Below the pieces are notes generated by a model. It was not told the DNA's origin. It ran no database searches and was given only the letters and a program-made list of their open reading frames with translations. From Staphylococcus sp. IVB6181 (lineage in GTDB: Bacteria; Bacillota; Bacilli; Staphylococcales; Staphylococcaceae), in NCBI RefSeq assembly GCF_025561445.1, contig NZ_CP095096.1, positions 2,025,822 through 2,089,821 on the forward strand: a stretch of DNA of 64,000 nt, in the 5' to 3' direction. Numbering within the stretch: position 1 is the stretch's first letter; each line of letters starts with the position of its first letter. This document shows, one piece after another, positions 36,355 to 46,710 of the stretch. A program made the translations under genes and the position numbers.

Positions 36355-36972
36355 ATGTTAACGATTGCCCTCAGTAAAGGCAGATTACTCAAGGACTTCA
36401 TTAAATTTTTAGAACACAACAACAACCCTATCTGGGCAGAAGCTTTAAACCAACGTGAACGTAAACTTCAAATTACCGTAAAAGGTATCAAGTTTATCTT
36501 AGTTAAAGGTACAGATGTACCGACTTACGTTGAAGAAGGTATCGCAGATTTAGGAATTACCGGCAGTGATATCTTAAGCGAAAAGCCGAATCATAACGTC
36601 AACAACTATATCGATTTACCATTCGGACAATGCCATTTCTCAGTCGCTGCGAAACCAGAAGTAACAGATATCCGCCGTGTTGCGACCACTTACGTCAATA
36701 CAACACGCAATTACTTCAACCAGCTTGGCCAAGATGTCAGTATTATCCCGTTATCCGGTTCTGTGGAACTTGCGGCAGTCGTGGATATGGTCGATGCGAT
36801 TGTCGACATTGTCCAAACAGGTACCACACTTAAATCCAATGGATTAGAAGAACGTGAACATATCGGCGATATCAACGCTAAATTGATTACGAACAAGCAC
36901 GCTTTCTTCAGCAAATCAGCAGCAATCGAAAGTTTTATTCAACAATTGGGGGTTTATATCCATGCTCAATAA
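36355..36972 (+). CDS. hisG: ATP phosphoribosyltransferase, short form
   Basis: First enzyme of histidine synthesis, joining ATP and PRPP. 205 residues, so the C-terminal regulatory domain of long HisG is absent, which is the HisZ-dependent type. Seen: SKGRLLKDF at the N-terminus, EEGIADLGITGSDIL, and the PRPP loop DIVQTGTTLKSNGL. RBS TAGGAGGA. Its end overlaps hisD by 11 nt. Confidence 0.95.
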   Translation: MLTIALSKGRLLKDFIKFLEHNNNPIWAEALNQRERKLQITVKGIKFILVKGTDVPTYVEEGIADLGITGSDILSEKPNHNVNNYIDLPFGQCHFSVAAKPEVTDIRRVATTYVNTTRNYFNQLGQDVSIIPLSGSVELAAVVDMVDAIVDIVQTGTTLKSNGLEEREHIGDINAKLITNKHAFFSKSAAIESFIQQLGVYIHAQ

Positions 36973-38215
36973 AGAAGAATTTTATCAACAATTTCAAGAT
37001 GTCTCAGAAATTAAACAAGATGTCTTAGACAGTGTCAATACGATTATTCAAAAAGTTAAAGCCGAAAAAGACCAAGCACTCTTTTACTATAATGAACAAT
37101 TCGACGGTGTCTCACTTTCGCAATTAGAAATTCCGCAAAGCGAAATCGACCAAAGTTTGGATCAAATCACACCTGAATTGAAAGCGGCTTTAACACAAAG
37201 TTTTGAAAATATCAAAGCATTCCAAGAACGCATTAAACACGAAGATGTGATTGGAGAATATACCAGCGAAATCTATAACCCGTTAGAAAGTGTCGGTATT
37301 TATGTACCTGGCGGAAAAGCTGCTTACCCTTCTACCGTCTTAATGACCGCAACACTCGCTAAAGTGGCAGGAGTTGAAAATATTGTAGTAGTAACTCCGC
37401 CGCAAGCTGAAGGTATTAAACCAAGTATCTTGGCTGCTTGTAAAATTGCCGGAGTCGACCGTGTCTTTCAAGTCGGCGGCGCACAAAGTATCGCAGCACT
37501 TGCATTTGGAACAGAATCTGTACCGAAAGTGGATAAAATCGTAGGTCCGGGCAACCAATTTGTAGCCGTAGCAAAACAATTATTATACGGCTATGTTGGA
37601 ATCGATCAAATCGCAGGTCCAAGTGAAATCATGATTATCGCAGACGAAACTTCACAACCAGAATTTATCGTGCAAGATATCTTAGCACAGTCTGAACATG
37701 ATGAACGTGCCCGTACATTCTTGCTTTCAACCAGCAAATCACTATTAGAACAAGTAGAAGCATTATTGCCGGATGCAATTGAAGCAGCACCTAGAAAAGC
37801 AATTATTGAACCGAGTGTCCGTGACTTCCACTACCCTATTCTCACTCAAAATACTGAAGAGAATATTGAAATCGCGAACTACGTAGCACCTGAACATCTA
37901 TCGATTCAATCTGAAAATCCAGAACAATACATCAATAAAATCAAATATGCAGGCGCAATGTTCTTAGGTTCTTATGCGCCTGAAGCTTTAGGCGATTATA
38001 ATGCAGGACCAAGCCACGTGTTGCCGACAAACCAAACATCACGCTTCACAAACGGATTAACCGTCAATGACTTCCTTACCAGCCACTCGGTTATCCGCTT
38101 TAATCAAGAAGCATTCAAAGACTACGCACAAGGCGCAATGGAGCTTGCACATGAAGAAGGCTTATACCAACATGAAGCCTCTGTCAAAGTAAGATTAGAA
38201 ACGGAGGAATCTTAA
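36962..38215 (+). CDS. hisD: Histidinol dehydrogenase
   Basis: Zinc- and NAD-dependent oxidation of histidinol to histidine in two steps. 417 aa with the typical GPGNQFVAVAKQ, AGPSEIMI, SQSEHDE-like AQSEHDERA, and the zinc-site segment DYNAGPSHVLPT. Starts 11 nt inside hisG and ends by overlapping hisC by one base (TAATG). Confidence 0.95.
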   Translation: MLNKEEFYQQFQDVSEIKQDVLDSVNTIIQKVKAEKDQALFYYNEQFDGVSLSQLEIPQSEIDQSLDQITPELKAALTQSFENIKAFQERIKHEDVIGEYTSEIYNPLESVGIYVPGGKAAYPSTVLMTATLAKVAGVENIVVVTPPQAEGIKPSILAACKIAGVDRVFQVGGAQSIAALAFGTESVPKVDKIVGPGNQFVAVAKQLLYGYVGIDQIAGPSEIMIIADETSQPEFIVQDILAQSEHDERARTFLLSTSKSLLEQVEALLPDAIEAAPRKAIIEPSVRDFHYPILTQNTEENIEIANYVAPEHLSIQSENPEQYINKIKYAGAMFLGSYAPEALGDYNAGPSHVLPTNQTSRFTNGLTVNDFLTSHSVIRFNQEAFKDYAQGAMELAHEEGLYQHEASVKVRLETEES

Positions 38216-39201
38216 TGATATATATTGATAAAAACGAAAGTCCGATTCCAGCACTTTCTAAAGAAGAAATAAACGAGGTCATCAATACTAGTGATTTCCG
38301 TCTTTACCCTGAAACACAATACGATGCATTTTTAGAAGCATACGCTGCTTATTATAATTTGAACACTAATCAAGTCCTCGCAGCTAACGGCTCAGATGAA
38401 TGGATTCAAAAATGTATGTTAGCACTGCCGAAAGGTCCTGTGTTGACACTCAGTCCCGATTTCGTTATGTATACAGAATTTGCGCATCAAACAGACCGCG
38501 CTATCGAGTATGTCACATGCGATGCAGATTTCCTCTTCTCGCTCGACGCGATTTTAGATCGTATCGATGCCGTACAGCCTGCATTCTTCATCATGAGCGT
38601 ACCGCATAACCCTACTGGAGAACAGTACCCTTATGCGTTCTTACAAGCCATCAGCGAGAAAATGAAAGCACTTGGCGGCTATTTTGTCATCGACCAAGCA
38701 TATATTGAATTCGGCGAACCGATTGAAGTTCCGCTAGATGATCATATTATTGTCATGAAAACATTAAGCAAAGCCTTCGCATTAGCCGGCTTGCGTATCG
38801 GTGTGGTGATTTCTACACCTAAAACGATTCAATTGCTCAATCGTTTTGCACATCCTTATCCGATGAGTACACTCTCTCTCAGATTGGCTGAAACCTTATT
38901 CAGAGATACAGCACGTGTAGAATCATTGATTGCTGAACAACGTTACTTATGCCGAAAACTCAATGACATCTTCCATAAGTATGCGAGCGACAAAATAAAA
39001 GTCGTACCCTCTAAAGCAAACTTTGTCTTCACTTATGGCGACAATGCACGCAGTTTAGGCGAATATGTAATGCAGCACGGCTTCCAGCCTCGTATTTATG
39101 ATGAAGATAATTTAAAAGAAGCAGTGCGTTATTCTATCGCAACTGACACAGAATTAGATCAATTAGCTGAAATTATTAAAGAATGGAGTGAGCAGTTTTG
39201 A
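38215..39201 (+). CDS. hisC: Histidinol-phosphate aminotransferase
   Basis: PLP enzyme converting imidazole-acetol phosphate to histidinol phosphate. 328 aa, shorter than the usual 350 or so because the N-terminus begins almost at the first conserved segment (IDKNESPIP). PHNPTG, DQAYIEF and the PLP-lysine segment KTLSKAFALAGLRIG are present. It overlaps hisD by one base and hisB by four. Confidence 0.92.
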   Translation: MIYIDKNESPIPALSKEEINEVINTSDFRLYPETQYDAFLEAYAAYYNLNTNQVLAANGSDEWIQKCMLALPKGPVLTLSPDFVMYTEFAHQTDRAIEYVTCDADFLFSLDAILDRIDAVQPAFFIMSVPHNPTGEQYPYAFLQAISEKMKALGGYFVIDQAYIEFGEPIEVPLDDHIIVMKTLSKAFALAGLRIGVVISTPKTIQLLNRFAHPYPMSTLSLRLAETLFRDTARVESLIAEQRYLCRKLNDIFHKYASDKIKVVPSKANFVFTYGDNARSLGEYVMQHGFQPRIYDEDNLKEAVRYSIATDTELDQLAEIIKEWSEQF

Positions 39202-39779
39202 CCTATCAAAAACAACGAGCAACTAAAGAAACTCATATTGACGCGACTTTAGATTTTACCGGAAAGTCAGAAACAACGATTCAAACAGGTGTCGGTTTCT
39301 TAGACCATATGCTGACTTTATTCAGTTTCCACAGCGGTATCAGTGTACAGTTGGAAGTAAAAGGCGATACGTATGTCGATGATCATCACACTACAGAAGA
39401 TATCGGTATTGTCTTAGGCCAATTAATCTTAGAAGCCGTCCGAGACAAAACATCCTTCACTCGTTACGGCACATTCTATATTCCGATGGATGAAACATTG
39501 GCACGTGTTGTCACTGATATCAGCGGTCGCCCATTCTTATCATTCAATGCGGAATTCTCAAAAGAAAAAGTCGGAACTTTCGATACAGAATTAGTCGAAG
39601 AATTCTTCAGAGCGCTTGTTATTAATGCGCGTTTGACTACACATATCGATTTGATTCGCGGCGGCAATACCCACCATGAAATCGAAGCTATATTCAAAGC
39701 CTTTGCACGCAGCTTGAAAATCACTTTAGCAGAAAGTGATTCAAACGGTATACCGTCATCTAAAGGAGTGATTGAATGA
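39198..39779 (+). CDS. hisB: Imidazoleglycerol-phosphate dehydratase
   Basis: Monofunctional dehydratase, 193 aa, without the histidinol-phosphatase domain of enteric HisB. The metal-binding histidine motifs are present: FLDHML, DDHHTTED, and the repeats HHEIEA near the C-terminus. The start is TTG in a TTGA overlap with the hisC stop, 8 nt after GGAGTG. It ends in an ATGA overlap with hisH. Confidence 0.94.
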   Translation: MTYQKQRATKETHIDATLDFTGKSETTIQTGVGFLDHMLTLFSFHSGISVQLEVKGDTYVDDHHTTEDIGIVLGQLILEAVRDKTSFTRYGTFYIPMDETLARVVTDISGRPFLSFNAEFSKEKVGTFDTELVEEFFRALVINARLTTHIDLIRGGNTHHEIEAIFKAFARSLKITLAESDSNGIPSSKGVIE

Positions 39780-40357
39780 TCGCGATTGTAGATTACGGTG
39801 TCGGCAACATTAAAAATGTTGAACGTGCTGTTGCACATTTAGGCTATGATGCAAAATTAACACGTGATTTTGATGAAATCCGTGAAAGCTCTCATATCAT
39901 TTTGCCGGGTGTCGGACATTTCAAAGATGCGATGACCGCTTTAAAAGATACTGGCCTCGATCAATTGTTGATCGAACTCAAAGACAGCAAACCTTTTATC
40001 GGTATTTGTTTAGGGATGCAAGTGATGTTTGAACATAGCGATGAAGGCGACGTTGACGGCATAGGGATGATACCTGGCCGTGTGGTTCCTATCCAAACAA
40101 CTTATCCTGTACCGCATTTAGGATGGAATAATTTAGAAAGTACACATCCCCTTTTACATCAAGATGTGTACTTTATCCATTCTTATTATGTTCAAACAAA
40201 AGCACCGATTATTGCGACAGCAGATTACGGCTTGCCGATTACTGCTATCGTCCAATCTGATAATAAAATTGGAATTCAATTTCATCCGGAAAAAAGCGGT
40301 GATTTCGGATTAGAAATTTTAAATCAAGCATTGAAAGGTGGTTTTCTCCATGATTGA
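39776..40357 (+). CDS. hisH: Imidazole glycerol-phosphate synthase, glutaminase subunit
   Basis: Class I glutamine amidotransferase that feeds ammonia to HisF. 193 aa; nucleophile C78 in GICLGMQ, with H170 and E172 in FHPEKSG. Joined to hisB by an ATGA overlap; its end overlaps the start of hisA by 8 nt. Confidence 0.95.
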   Translation: MIAIVDYGVGNIKNVERAVAHLGYDAKLTRDFDEIRESSHIILPGVGHFKDAMTALKDTGLDQLLIELKDSKPFIGICLGMQVMFEHSDEGDVDGIGMIPGRVVPIQTTYPVPHLGWNNLESTHPLLHQDVYFIHSYYVQTKAPIIATADYGLPITAIVQSDNKIGIQFHPEKSGDFGLEILNQALKGGFLHD

Positions 40358-41054
40358 AGTTTGGCCCGCGATTGATTTAATAGACTCTACCAGTGTCCGT
40401 CTGACTGAAGGCGATTATGATACGAAAGAAGCAATGGCACGTACTGCAGAAGAAGCCATTGCCTTTTACAGCAAATATACATGCATCAAACGTATTCATG
40501 TGATTGATTTGATTGCTGCGAAGACGAAACAGCCGGTAGAAGCGGATTATATCGAACAGCTTGTCGGTTTAACAGAGTTGCCGATTGAAGTCGGCGGCGG
40601 TATCCGTTCTATTGAAACGATTGAAGATTACTTTAATAAAGGCGTTGCTTACACGATTGTCGGTACAAAAGGTATTCAAGATACAGAGTGGTTAAAAGCC
40701 GCTGCACAGCAATTCCCAGGCCGTATTTATCTATCAGTCGATGCGTTTGTGGATGAAATTAAAGTCAACGGCTGGCTTGAAAATACCGGTTTGAACCTTT
40801 TTGATTTTGTAAAAGAAATTGAAGATGCGCCCCTTGGCGGTCTGATTTATACAGATATTTCAAAAGACGGCAAATTAGAAGGCCCGAACTTTGAATTAAC
40901 AAAACAATTAGCACAATCTACTTCATTGCCAGTAGTAGCTTCAGGCGGTATCCGCAGTGCAGAAGATTTAAAACGTTTAGAAGCAGACGGTGTTCATGCG
41001 GCAATCGTCGGCAAAGCCGCAAATACAGAATCATTTTGGGAGGGTTTAAAATGA
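40350..41054 (+). CDS. hisA: ProFAR isomerase
   Basis: Isomerises the ProFAR intermediate of histidine synthesis. A (beta/alpha)8 barrel of 234 aa with the catalytic aspartate in WPAIDLID near the N-terminus and YTDISKDG in the second half, plus GGGIRS and SGGIRS phosphate loops. I use the ATG at 40350, 8 nt after AGGTGG, not the GTG at 40338. It ends in an ATGA overlap with hisF. Confidence 0.94.
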   Translation: MIEVWPAIDLIDSTSVRLTEGDYDTKEAMARTAEEAIAFYSKYTCIKRIHVIDLIAAKTKQPVEADYIEQLVGLTELPIEVGGGIRSIETIEDYFNKGVAYTIVGTKGIQDTEWLKAAAQQFPGRIYLSVDAFVDEIKVNGWLENTGLNLFDFVKEIEDAPLGGLIYTDISKDGKLEGPNFELTKQLAQSTSLPVVASGGIRSAEDLKRLEADGVHAAIVGKAANTESFWEGLK

Positions 41055-41815
41055 TCAAAAAGCGTATTATTCCCTGCCTTGATGTTAAAGACGGCCGTGT
41101 GGTTAAGGGTGTTCAATTCAAAGGTTTGCGCGATATCGGCCACCCAGTGGAGCTTGCTGAATATTATAATCAAGAGCTTGCGGATGAATTAGTATTCTTA
41201 GATATTTCGCGTACAGAAAGCGGCCATCAAATGATGCTTGATATTATCGAAGAGACCGCTTCTAAACTCTGCATTCCGTTAACTATCGGCGGCGGCATCA
41301 GTTCTGTCGAGGATATTTCAACCTTGCTCAAACATGGTGCAGATAAAGTATCGCTTAATTCCAGCGCTTTACGTAATCCAGAATTAATCCAAGCAGCCAG
41401 CCAAAAATTCGGTTCGCAATGTATTTGTATTGCGATTGATGCGAAGTGGGAAGAAGACAAGCAAGATTGGTTTTGCTACACACATGGCGGCAAACAACGC
41501 ACAGATAAACGTGTATTGGACTGGGTTAATGAAGTCGAAGACTTAGGTGCCGGAGAATTATTAGTAACGAGTATGGATTATGATGGTGTCAAACAAGGTT
41601 TTGATCATCGTTTGTTAAAACAAATCAATGACCGCGTTTCGATTCCGATTATTGCTTCAGGCGGCGGAGGCAACGCACAGCACTTTGCGGATTTATTCAA
41701 ATCTACATATGTTTCTGCAGGTTTAGCCGCAAGTATCTTCCACGATAAAGAAACAACTATAGGTGCAGTCAAAGCATTTCTAAAAGACGAAGGAGTGAAT
41801 GTCAGATGGCAGTAA
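41051..41815 (+). CDS. hisF: Imidazole glycerol-phosphate synthase, cyclase subunit
   Basis: Cyclase partner of HisH. 254 aa barrel with the catalytic pair D11 ([12 protein letters not shown]) and D130 (IAIDAKW). Start at the ATG 41051 after GGGAGG, in the ATGA overlap with hisA; an earlier frame start at 41036 has no RBS. Overlaps hisIE by 10 nt. Confidence 0.95.
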   Translation: MIKKRIIPCLDVKDGRVVKGVQFKGLRDIGHPVELAEYYNQELADELVFLDISRTESGHQMMLDIIEETASKLCIPLTIGGGISSVEDISTLLKHGADKVSLNSSALRNPELIQAASQKFGSQCICIAIDAKWEEDKQDWFCYTHGGKQRTDKRVLDWVNEVEDLGAGELLVTSMDYDGVKQGFDHRLLKQINDRVSIPIIASGGGGNAQHFADLFKSTYVSAGLAASIFHDKETTIGAVKAFLKDEGVNVRWQ

Positions 41816-42435
41816 CACCAGACTTTTCAAAAGGATTAATTCCAGCAATCTTGCAGCATTATCAAACCAAACAAGTGCTCATGCTGGGCTATATGAATGA
41901 AGAAGCATATAACAAAACATTAGAAGATAAAGTATGCTGGTTCTATTCGCGCAGCAAAGGCCGTTTATGGAAAAAAGGAGAATCTTCTCATAACTACCAG
42001 CACGTCGTCGACATTAAATTAGATTGCGATCAAGATACAGTCTTAGTAATGGTTGATCCAGACGGTCCGACATGCCATACAGGCGCAACCAGTTGTTTTA
42101 ATACCACAACACCTTTCTTCATCGACAGTCTGCAAGACATTGTGCAATCACGTGCCGACAGTGATGATGAAAGCTCTTATACACACTATTTATTAAAATC
42201 AGGTGTTGAAAAAATCACTAAAAAATTCGGCGAAGAAGCATTCGAAGTCGTCATAGCCGCAATGAAAGATGATCAAGAGGAATTGACGAACGAAACAGCC
42301 GATGTACTTTACCACCTCTTTGTATTGCTTCATGCTTGCGGTGTCACTGTTGAAGATGTGAAACAGGTCTTACAATCCAGACATCAAAAAAGCGGTAATT
42401 TCAAAGGTGAACGAAAAGATATTCAAGATTGGTAA
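41806..42435 (+). CDS. hisI: Bifunctional PR-AMP cyclohydrolase / PR-ATP pyrophosphatase
   Basis: 209-aa fusion (HisIE). Residues 1-112 are the cyclohydrolase with WFYSRSKGRLWKKGE and the metal-site DPDGPTCHTG; residues 115-209 are the pyrophosphatase with KKFGEEAFEVVIAA and ETADVLYH. Last gene of the operon, followed by a terminator. No histidinol-phosphatase gene is present in the operon. Confidence 0.94.
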   Translation: MAVTPDFSKGLIPAILQHYQTKQVLMLGYMNEEAYNKTLEDKVCWFYSRSKGRLWKKGESSHNYQHVVDIKLDCDQDTVLVMVDPDGPTCHTGATSCFNTTTPFFIDSLQDIVQSRADSDDESSYTHYLLKSGVEKITKKFGEEAFEVVIAAMKDDQEELTNETADVLYHLFVLLHACGVTVEDVKQVLQSRHQKSGNFKGERKDIQDW

Positions 42436-42456
42436 AATATCTCCGTACAATAAGAA

Positions 42457-42508
42457 AAGCATGTGCTTGATTCTTTTAAATAAAAGAGTCAAACACATGC
42501 TTATTTTT
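42457..42508. terminator. Terminator between the his operon and ktrD
   Basis: Outer stem AAGCATGTG/CACATGCTT (42457-42465 with 42494-42502) with a second stem (TTGA-TTCTTTT / AAAAGA-TCAA) inside; A-rich before and T-rich after, so it can act on both converging units. Confidence 0.85.
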
Positions 42509-42544
42509 ATGATGAGTATATAGTATTTGAGTTCAAATACATCA

Positions 42545-43903
42545 TTAACCGATTTGAACTTTCTCTTTCGGATAATGATACAACACAGGTTCTTTGCGTC
42601 CGCCGACCATAAGTATAAAGGATATCAAGCCGACACGACCGATAAACATCAATACCATCAGTACTACTTTGGACATATCGCCGCCATCACTCGAGAGACC
42701 AAGCGATAAACCGCAGGTTCCGAAAGCAGACATTACTTCAAAGAAGACTTGAAGCACTGAGAATTTAGCACCTTCTGCTGCTTGGATGATAATAATAGAT
42801 GTTAGTGATAAAAACGTTGCGACACTTAATACCATAAATGTCTTTTGAATATCCGAAGGCATGATCTCACGGTTGAAGACTTTAATCGTATTTCTTTCAG
42901 TATCCGTTCTGAAGTTCAGCATAAATAGGATTAAAATCGCAAATGTTGTTGTTCGAATTCCTCCGCCCACTGAACTTGGAGAAGAACCGATAAACATTAG
43001 GACACCCATGAGCGAGTTCGTCGCATCTGTAAATTGCGTAATATCAAAAGTTTGCAGTCCTGCACTTCTCGTTGTCGTCGATTGGAACATGGCGTAAAAG
43101 AGTGCTTTGTGCCAACTTGCATCTTTTAATGCGTGGCCGGACTCTAAGATTAAAATCATAATTGTTCCGAAGACGAATAATGCTAAATATGTGATTGTTG
43201 TAATTCTCGCAAAAAGCGAGAAACGGAAATTCGGATTTCTGTTGCTGATGTATGCTTTGATCTCAAGCAATACTGGGAAACCGATTGAACCTAAAGTGAT
43301 TAAAAACATCACTATCGTTTGTACAAAATAATCATTTGCATATGGAATCAATGAGTTCCCTGTAATATCAAGTCCTGCGTTGGTTGTGGATGCTACTGAT
43401 ACGAAGAAGCCTTGCATTAAGGCATACTGAATATCTGAAGTATCTCGATAAAAGTAGAATGCTAATAACAGCGCTCCTACTAATTCAATCAGCAATACAG
43501 CTCTGACAATCTCGATAATCAGTTGTACTGCACCGCTCATTGTATGGCGGTTATTGTCTAGCATAATCATTTGACGTTCGCGCAAGCCGATATGTTTGCC
43601 TAAAATCAGCCACAGCACTGTGCCGAGTGCCATTACTCCGACACCGCCGATATTTAAAATAATCATAATCACTATCTGCCCGAATGTTGAATACGTATCT
43701 GCAATAGTTACGGGCGTTAATCCAGTTACACTGATACCTGATACCGCCACAAATAAAGTGTCGATCGGATCGACCTTTACGCCGGGTTTAAGGACGTAAG
43801 GCAAGTTCAACATCAAAAAAGCAGCGATAATTGCTATAAGATAGAATAAGACAATACCTTGTTGAGGACTGGATCTTTTGAATAACTGATTAAAAATGGA
43901 CAA
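42545..43903 (-). CDS. ktrD: Ktr-type potassium channel subunit
   Basis: Membrane subunit of the Ktr K+ uptake system (TrkH/KtrB family), which works with a cytoplasmic RCK subunit encoded elsewhere. 452 aa with eight or more helices and four selectivity-filter loops: SGISVTGLTP, STTNAGLD, STTRSAGLQ and FGTCGLSLG. The symbol rests on its place next to htrA, where S. aureus has ktrD; KtrB is the alternative. It lies 17 bp after htrA, so the two may be cotranscribed. Confidence 0.82.
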   Translation of the reverse strand: MSIFNQLFKRSSPQQGIVLFYLIAIIAAFLMLNLPYVLKPGVKVDPIDTLFVAVSGISVTGLTPVTIADTYSTFGQIVIMIILNIGGVGVMALGTVLWLILGKHIGLRERQMIMLDNNRHTMSGAVQLIIEIVRAVLLIELVGALLLAFYFYRDTSDIQYALMQGFFVSVASTTNAGLDITGNSLIPYANDYFVQTIVMFLITLGSIGFPVLLEIKAYISNRNPNFRFSLFARITTITYLALFVFGTIMILILESGHALKDASWHKALFYAMFQSTTTRSAGLQTFDITQFTDATNSLMGVLMFIGSSPSSVGGGIRTTTFAILILFMLNFRTDTERNTIKVFNREIMPSDIQKTFMVLSVATFLSLTSIIIIQAAEGAKFSVLQVFFEVMSAFGTCGLSLGLSSDGGDMSKVVLMVLMFIGRVGLISFILMVGGRKEPVLYHYPKEKVQIG

Positions 43904-43920
43904 CTCTTTTCACCTCAACG

Positions 43921-45609
43921 TTACTTCAATTTAATCGTAATATCCTTAAGTTTACCATTTCTATATAATTTTGCCGATATTGGTTTCAGATCATCTTTAT
44001 GTTGGAAAACAATCTGTCTATATCTTAAGTTATCTTCGATTTTTTTACCATCTAATTCTACAATAATATCGCCTGTTTTTAAACCTGCTTTTTCACCTAG
44101 TGAATCGTCAGTGACTTCTCTGACTACCACACCTTGCTCTACATCTTTCGGTACATTGAATTGCGAACGTTCGCTGTCGCTTAATTCAGCTACATTTGAA
44201 AGTGCAACGCCTGTATTCGGATATGTGACATGTCCTTTTTCTTCGAGCTGTTTTGCAAGTTTGACTGCTTGATTAACCGGAATCGCAAAGGCCATACCTT
44301 CAACTGCAGGCATATCGATTTTCAAAGAAACAATGCCGACTAACTTGCCGTTTTGATCCACTACTGCGCCGCCAGAGTTCCCTGGGTTGACAGGCGCATC
44401 AATTTGAAAGGCTCTTGTCAGCACATCATATTTTTGGTCTTTATCAATATCTACCGGCACATTACGGTTAAGTCCTGAAACGACACCATTTGAAATACTG
44501 CCTTTAAAATCTGCTCCTAATGGGTTGCCGACAGTGATGACAGGTTCTGCCAACTGTAATTGATTCGAATCGCCGATTTGAATTGCTTTGACGTCGCTGT
44601 CTTTTTCAACATCTGCTTTCACCACAGCAATATCAGAGTATTTATCTTTGCCGATTACTTTGCCTGTAGTTTCTTTAGAATCATCATAAAGAATACGCTG
44701 TGTCTTTTTATCTCCTACTACATGACTATTCGTCAATATAAAAATGGAGTCGTCCACTTTTTTGTAGACGACACCTGAACCAATCTCATTATCAGATTTT
44801 GCTGTTTCCTTATCTACTGAGCTGGATTGCTTGCTCTTATTTTCAACTGTAACCACGGAGTGGATAGAACTTTTAGCTGCTTTCATCATAGCGGTTTGTT
44901 TCTTATCGCCGCTGCCGCTCAGTGTTGCCACATCGCCTGCTGTACCATCATCACGGTTTTGCAAGTTGTGGAAAATCGCAAACAGTAAGAGTACTAAAAT
45001 AATAACACCAATCGCAATCGCAATTTTAGCCCAATGTTTTTGGAAGAAGGCTGCCGCTTGGTTATTGTGTCCTTCTTTTTCTTCATTGTGTACATCAGAC
45101 GTTTCTCTTCTCTTTTGTTCAGGAGAAAATGCACGTTTCGGTGCTTCTTTTGCATCTGTTGCGTTCTCTTCTTTTTCTGATGCTGAGGCAGCTTTTTGAT
45201 TTTTCACTGTTTCTTGTTTAGCACCTTCTGTTGTATCTGACGTCTTTTCTTTATGTATGCCTGTAATCGGCGACACAACTTCATTTGTACTTGCTGCTTG
45301 TGTTTCTTTTTCATCTTCAGGTGCTTCTTTGCCTTGTGCAATCGCCTGTTGGTGATTGATTTCTTCTTGTGTAAGCTTTTCGATACGTGCTTTTCTTAAA
45401 TTGTCTTTAACACGCTCTTCATTATTCTTAGCTTGCATTGCCGCTTTTTCTTTTTCTTGCTGCTGCTGTTCTTTTTCTTGTTGAACACGCTGCTCTCTTT
45501 CTTCGTTATGGAAGAATTCCCGACGTTTTCGCTTATAATGACTTTTAGGAATGACTTGTTTTTCATCCGGCTGATGCTTGTCATTTGAATGTTTCTCTTC
45601 TGTCATCAT
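43921..45609 (-). CDS. HtrA-like membrane-anchored serine protease
   Basis: 562 residues. The first about 190 are cytoplasmic and highly charged, with a Q/E/K-rich probable coiled coil (30-100); one membrane helix follows (195-213), then an extracellular trypsin-like domain with H296 (TNSHVVG), D326 (SDIAVV) and S412 (NPGNSGGAV), and one PDZ domain (about 465-558). It belongs to the HtrA/DegP quality-control proteases that act on misfolded or secreted proteins. Two start ATGs are adjacent at 45609 and 45606 after AAGGGGG; the second has better spacing. Staphylococci carry two HtrA genes; this is the larger, SA0879-type one by position. Confidence 0.88.
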   Translation of the reverse strand: MMTEEKHSNDKHQPDEKQVIPKSHYKRKRREFFHNEEREQRVQQEKEQQQQEKEKAAMQAKNNEERVKDNLRKARIEKLTQEEINHQQAIAQGKEAPEDEKETQAASTNEVVSPITGIHKEKTSDTTEGAKQETVKNQKAASASEKEENATDAKEAPKRAFSPEQKRRETSDVHNEEKEGHNNQAAAFFQKHWAKIAIAIGVIILVLLLFAIFHNLQNRDDGTAGDVATLSGSGDKKQTAMMKAAKSSIHSVVTVENKSKQSSSVDKETAKSDNEIGSGVVYKKVDDSIFILTNSHVVGDKKTQRILYDDSKETTGKVIGKDKYSDIAVVKADVEKDSDVKAIQIGDSNQLQLAEPVITVGNPLGADFKGSISNGVVSGLNRNVPVDIDKDQKYDVLTRAFQIDAPVNPGNSGGAVVDQNGKLVGIVSLKIDMPAVEGMAFAIPVNQAVKLAKQLEEKGHVTYPNTGVALSNVAELSDSERSQFNVPKDVEQGVVVREVTDDSLGEKAGLKTGDIIVELDGKKIEDNLRYRQIVFQHKDDLKPISAKLYRNGKLKDITIKLK

Positions 45610-45715
45610 TACGCCCCCTTCACTACAATCTTTCTAGTCTATTATGACACAATCTTTTATGAATTTCTTGTAAATTCGTGCTTATTCTCTATTTTCCTTG
45701 ATTTTTTTCAAAAAT

Positions 45716-45753
45716 AAAACACCTGATGCAAAATTGAACGCATCAAGTGTTTT
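45716..45753 (-). terminator. Terminator of terC
   Basis: AAAACAC-C-TGATGC (45716-45729) pairs with GCATCA-A-GTGTTTT (45740-45753); on the minus strand a T-rich run follows. Confidence 0.8.
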
Positions 45754-45766
45754 ATCCTCTATCTGA

Positions 45767-46570
45767 TTAGTGAGATTTTTGTTGTTTATTGTGACGGACT
45801 GAAGAAATCCAGCCGATAAATACAAGTCCTAACATCACTGCCCAGAAAATGATTTGCCATAGTGTTGAATGTGGGAAATGTTCTGGGATAATTTGGATTT
45901 TTGGATGTGCTAATACAAGGATGACTAATTTAATCCCTACCCAGCCGACAATTGCGAAGGCTGCACCTTCAAGACCAGGATATTTGTTAAGCAATTCGAC
46001 AAACCAAGTTGCCGCAAAACGCATTAAGATAACACCAATCATACCACCTAGGAACATTACTGCGAATTGACCTAAGTCCATTCCGCCGAAATGAATGCCT
46101 AAAGGTTTTAATGTAAAGGCAATTGCCATAGCTGCTAACATAGAGTCGATCGCAAAGGCAATGTCCGCAAATTCAACTTTAGCCACTGTACCCCAGAATT
46201 CTTTCGGGCTGGCTTTTTTCTCTCTGCCATGTTCATCAAAGTGATGGTCATCACCTTCAGGCTGTTCTGGGCCATGTCCTTTGGCTTTAAAGAATTTATA
46301 AAGGTTGCGCGCTGACATATAAATTAAATAAGCGGCACCTGCTGCTTGGATAAACCAGAAGTTAACCAAGTAACTGATTAAGAATAGTGATGCAAAACGA
46401 AAAACAAATGCACCTAGTAAACCGTAAAATAATGCTCTCTTTCTTTGCTCAGGCGGTAAATGTCTTACCATAACGGCCATTACAACTGCGTTATCTGCAG
46501 CCAGCAAGCCTTCCAAAAATACGAGTACGAACAATACCCATCCGTAGGATAAAATTAAACTCGGATCCAT
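45767..46570 (-). CDS. TerC-family membrane protein (YkoY/MeeY type)
   Basis: 267-residue membrane protein with about seven helices. The two TerC motifs are EGLLAADNAVVMA (20-32; D26, N27) and KVEFADIAFAIDS (131-143; E133, D136, D142), which hold the acidic metal-site residues. A hydrophilic loop at 98-120 is rich in His/Asp/Glu. Members of this group in Bacillus export manganese and help load secreted enzymes. The upstream yybP-ykoY element makes manganese control direct here, so export of Mn(II) is the best call. Confidence 0.87.
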   Translation of the reverse strand: MDPSLILSYGWVLFVLVFLEGLLAADNAVVMAVMVRHLPPEQRKRALFYGLLGAFVFRFASLFLISYLVNFWFIQAAGAAYLIYMSARNLYKFFKAKGHGPEQPEGDDHHFDEHGREKKASPKEFWGTVAKVEFADIAFAIDSMLAAMAIAFTLKPLGIHFGGMDLGQFAVMFLGGMIGVILMRFAATWFVELLNKYPGLEGAAFAIVGWVGIKLVILVLAHPKIQIIPEHFPHSTLWQIIFWAVMLGLVFIGWISSVRHNKQQKSH

Positions 46571-46710
46571 TTAAAGACCACTCCTTATTAAAAATCATCG
46601 TGTGCTGAAGTTGCTTGACATTGTTCTATCATGTTTGTGCTTAAAAAAGCTGCTTTTCTATTTATCGCCGTTTTAAATCGTGCTCAAACATCTTTAGTAC
46701 AATTTGATAC

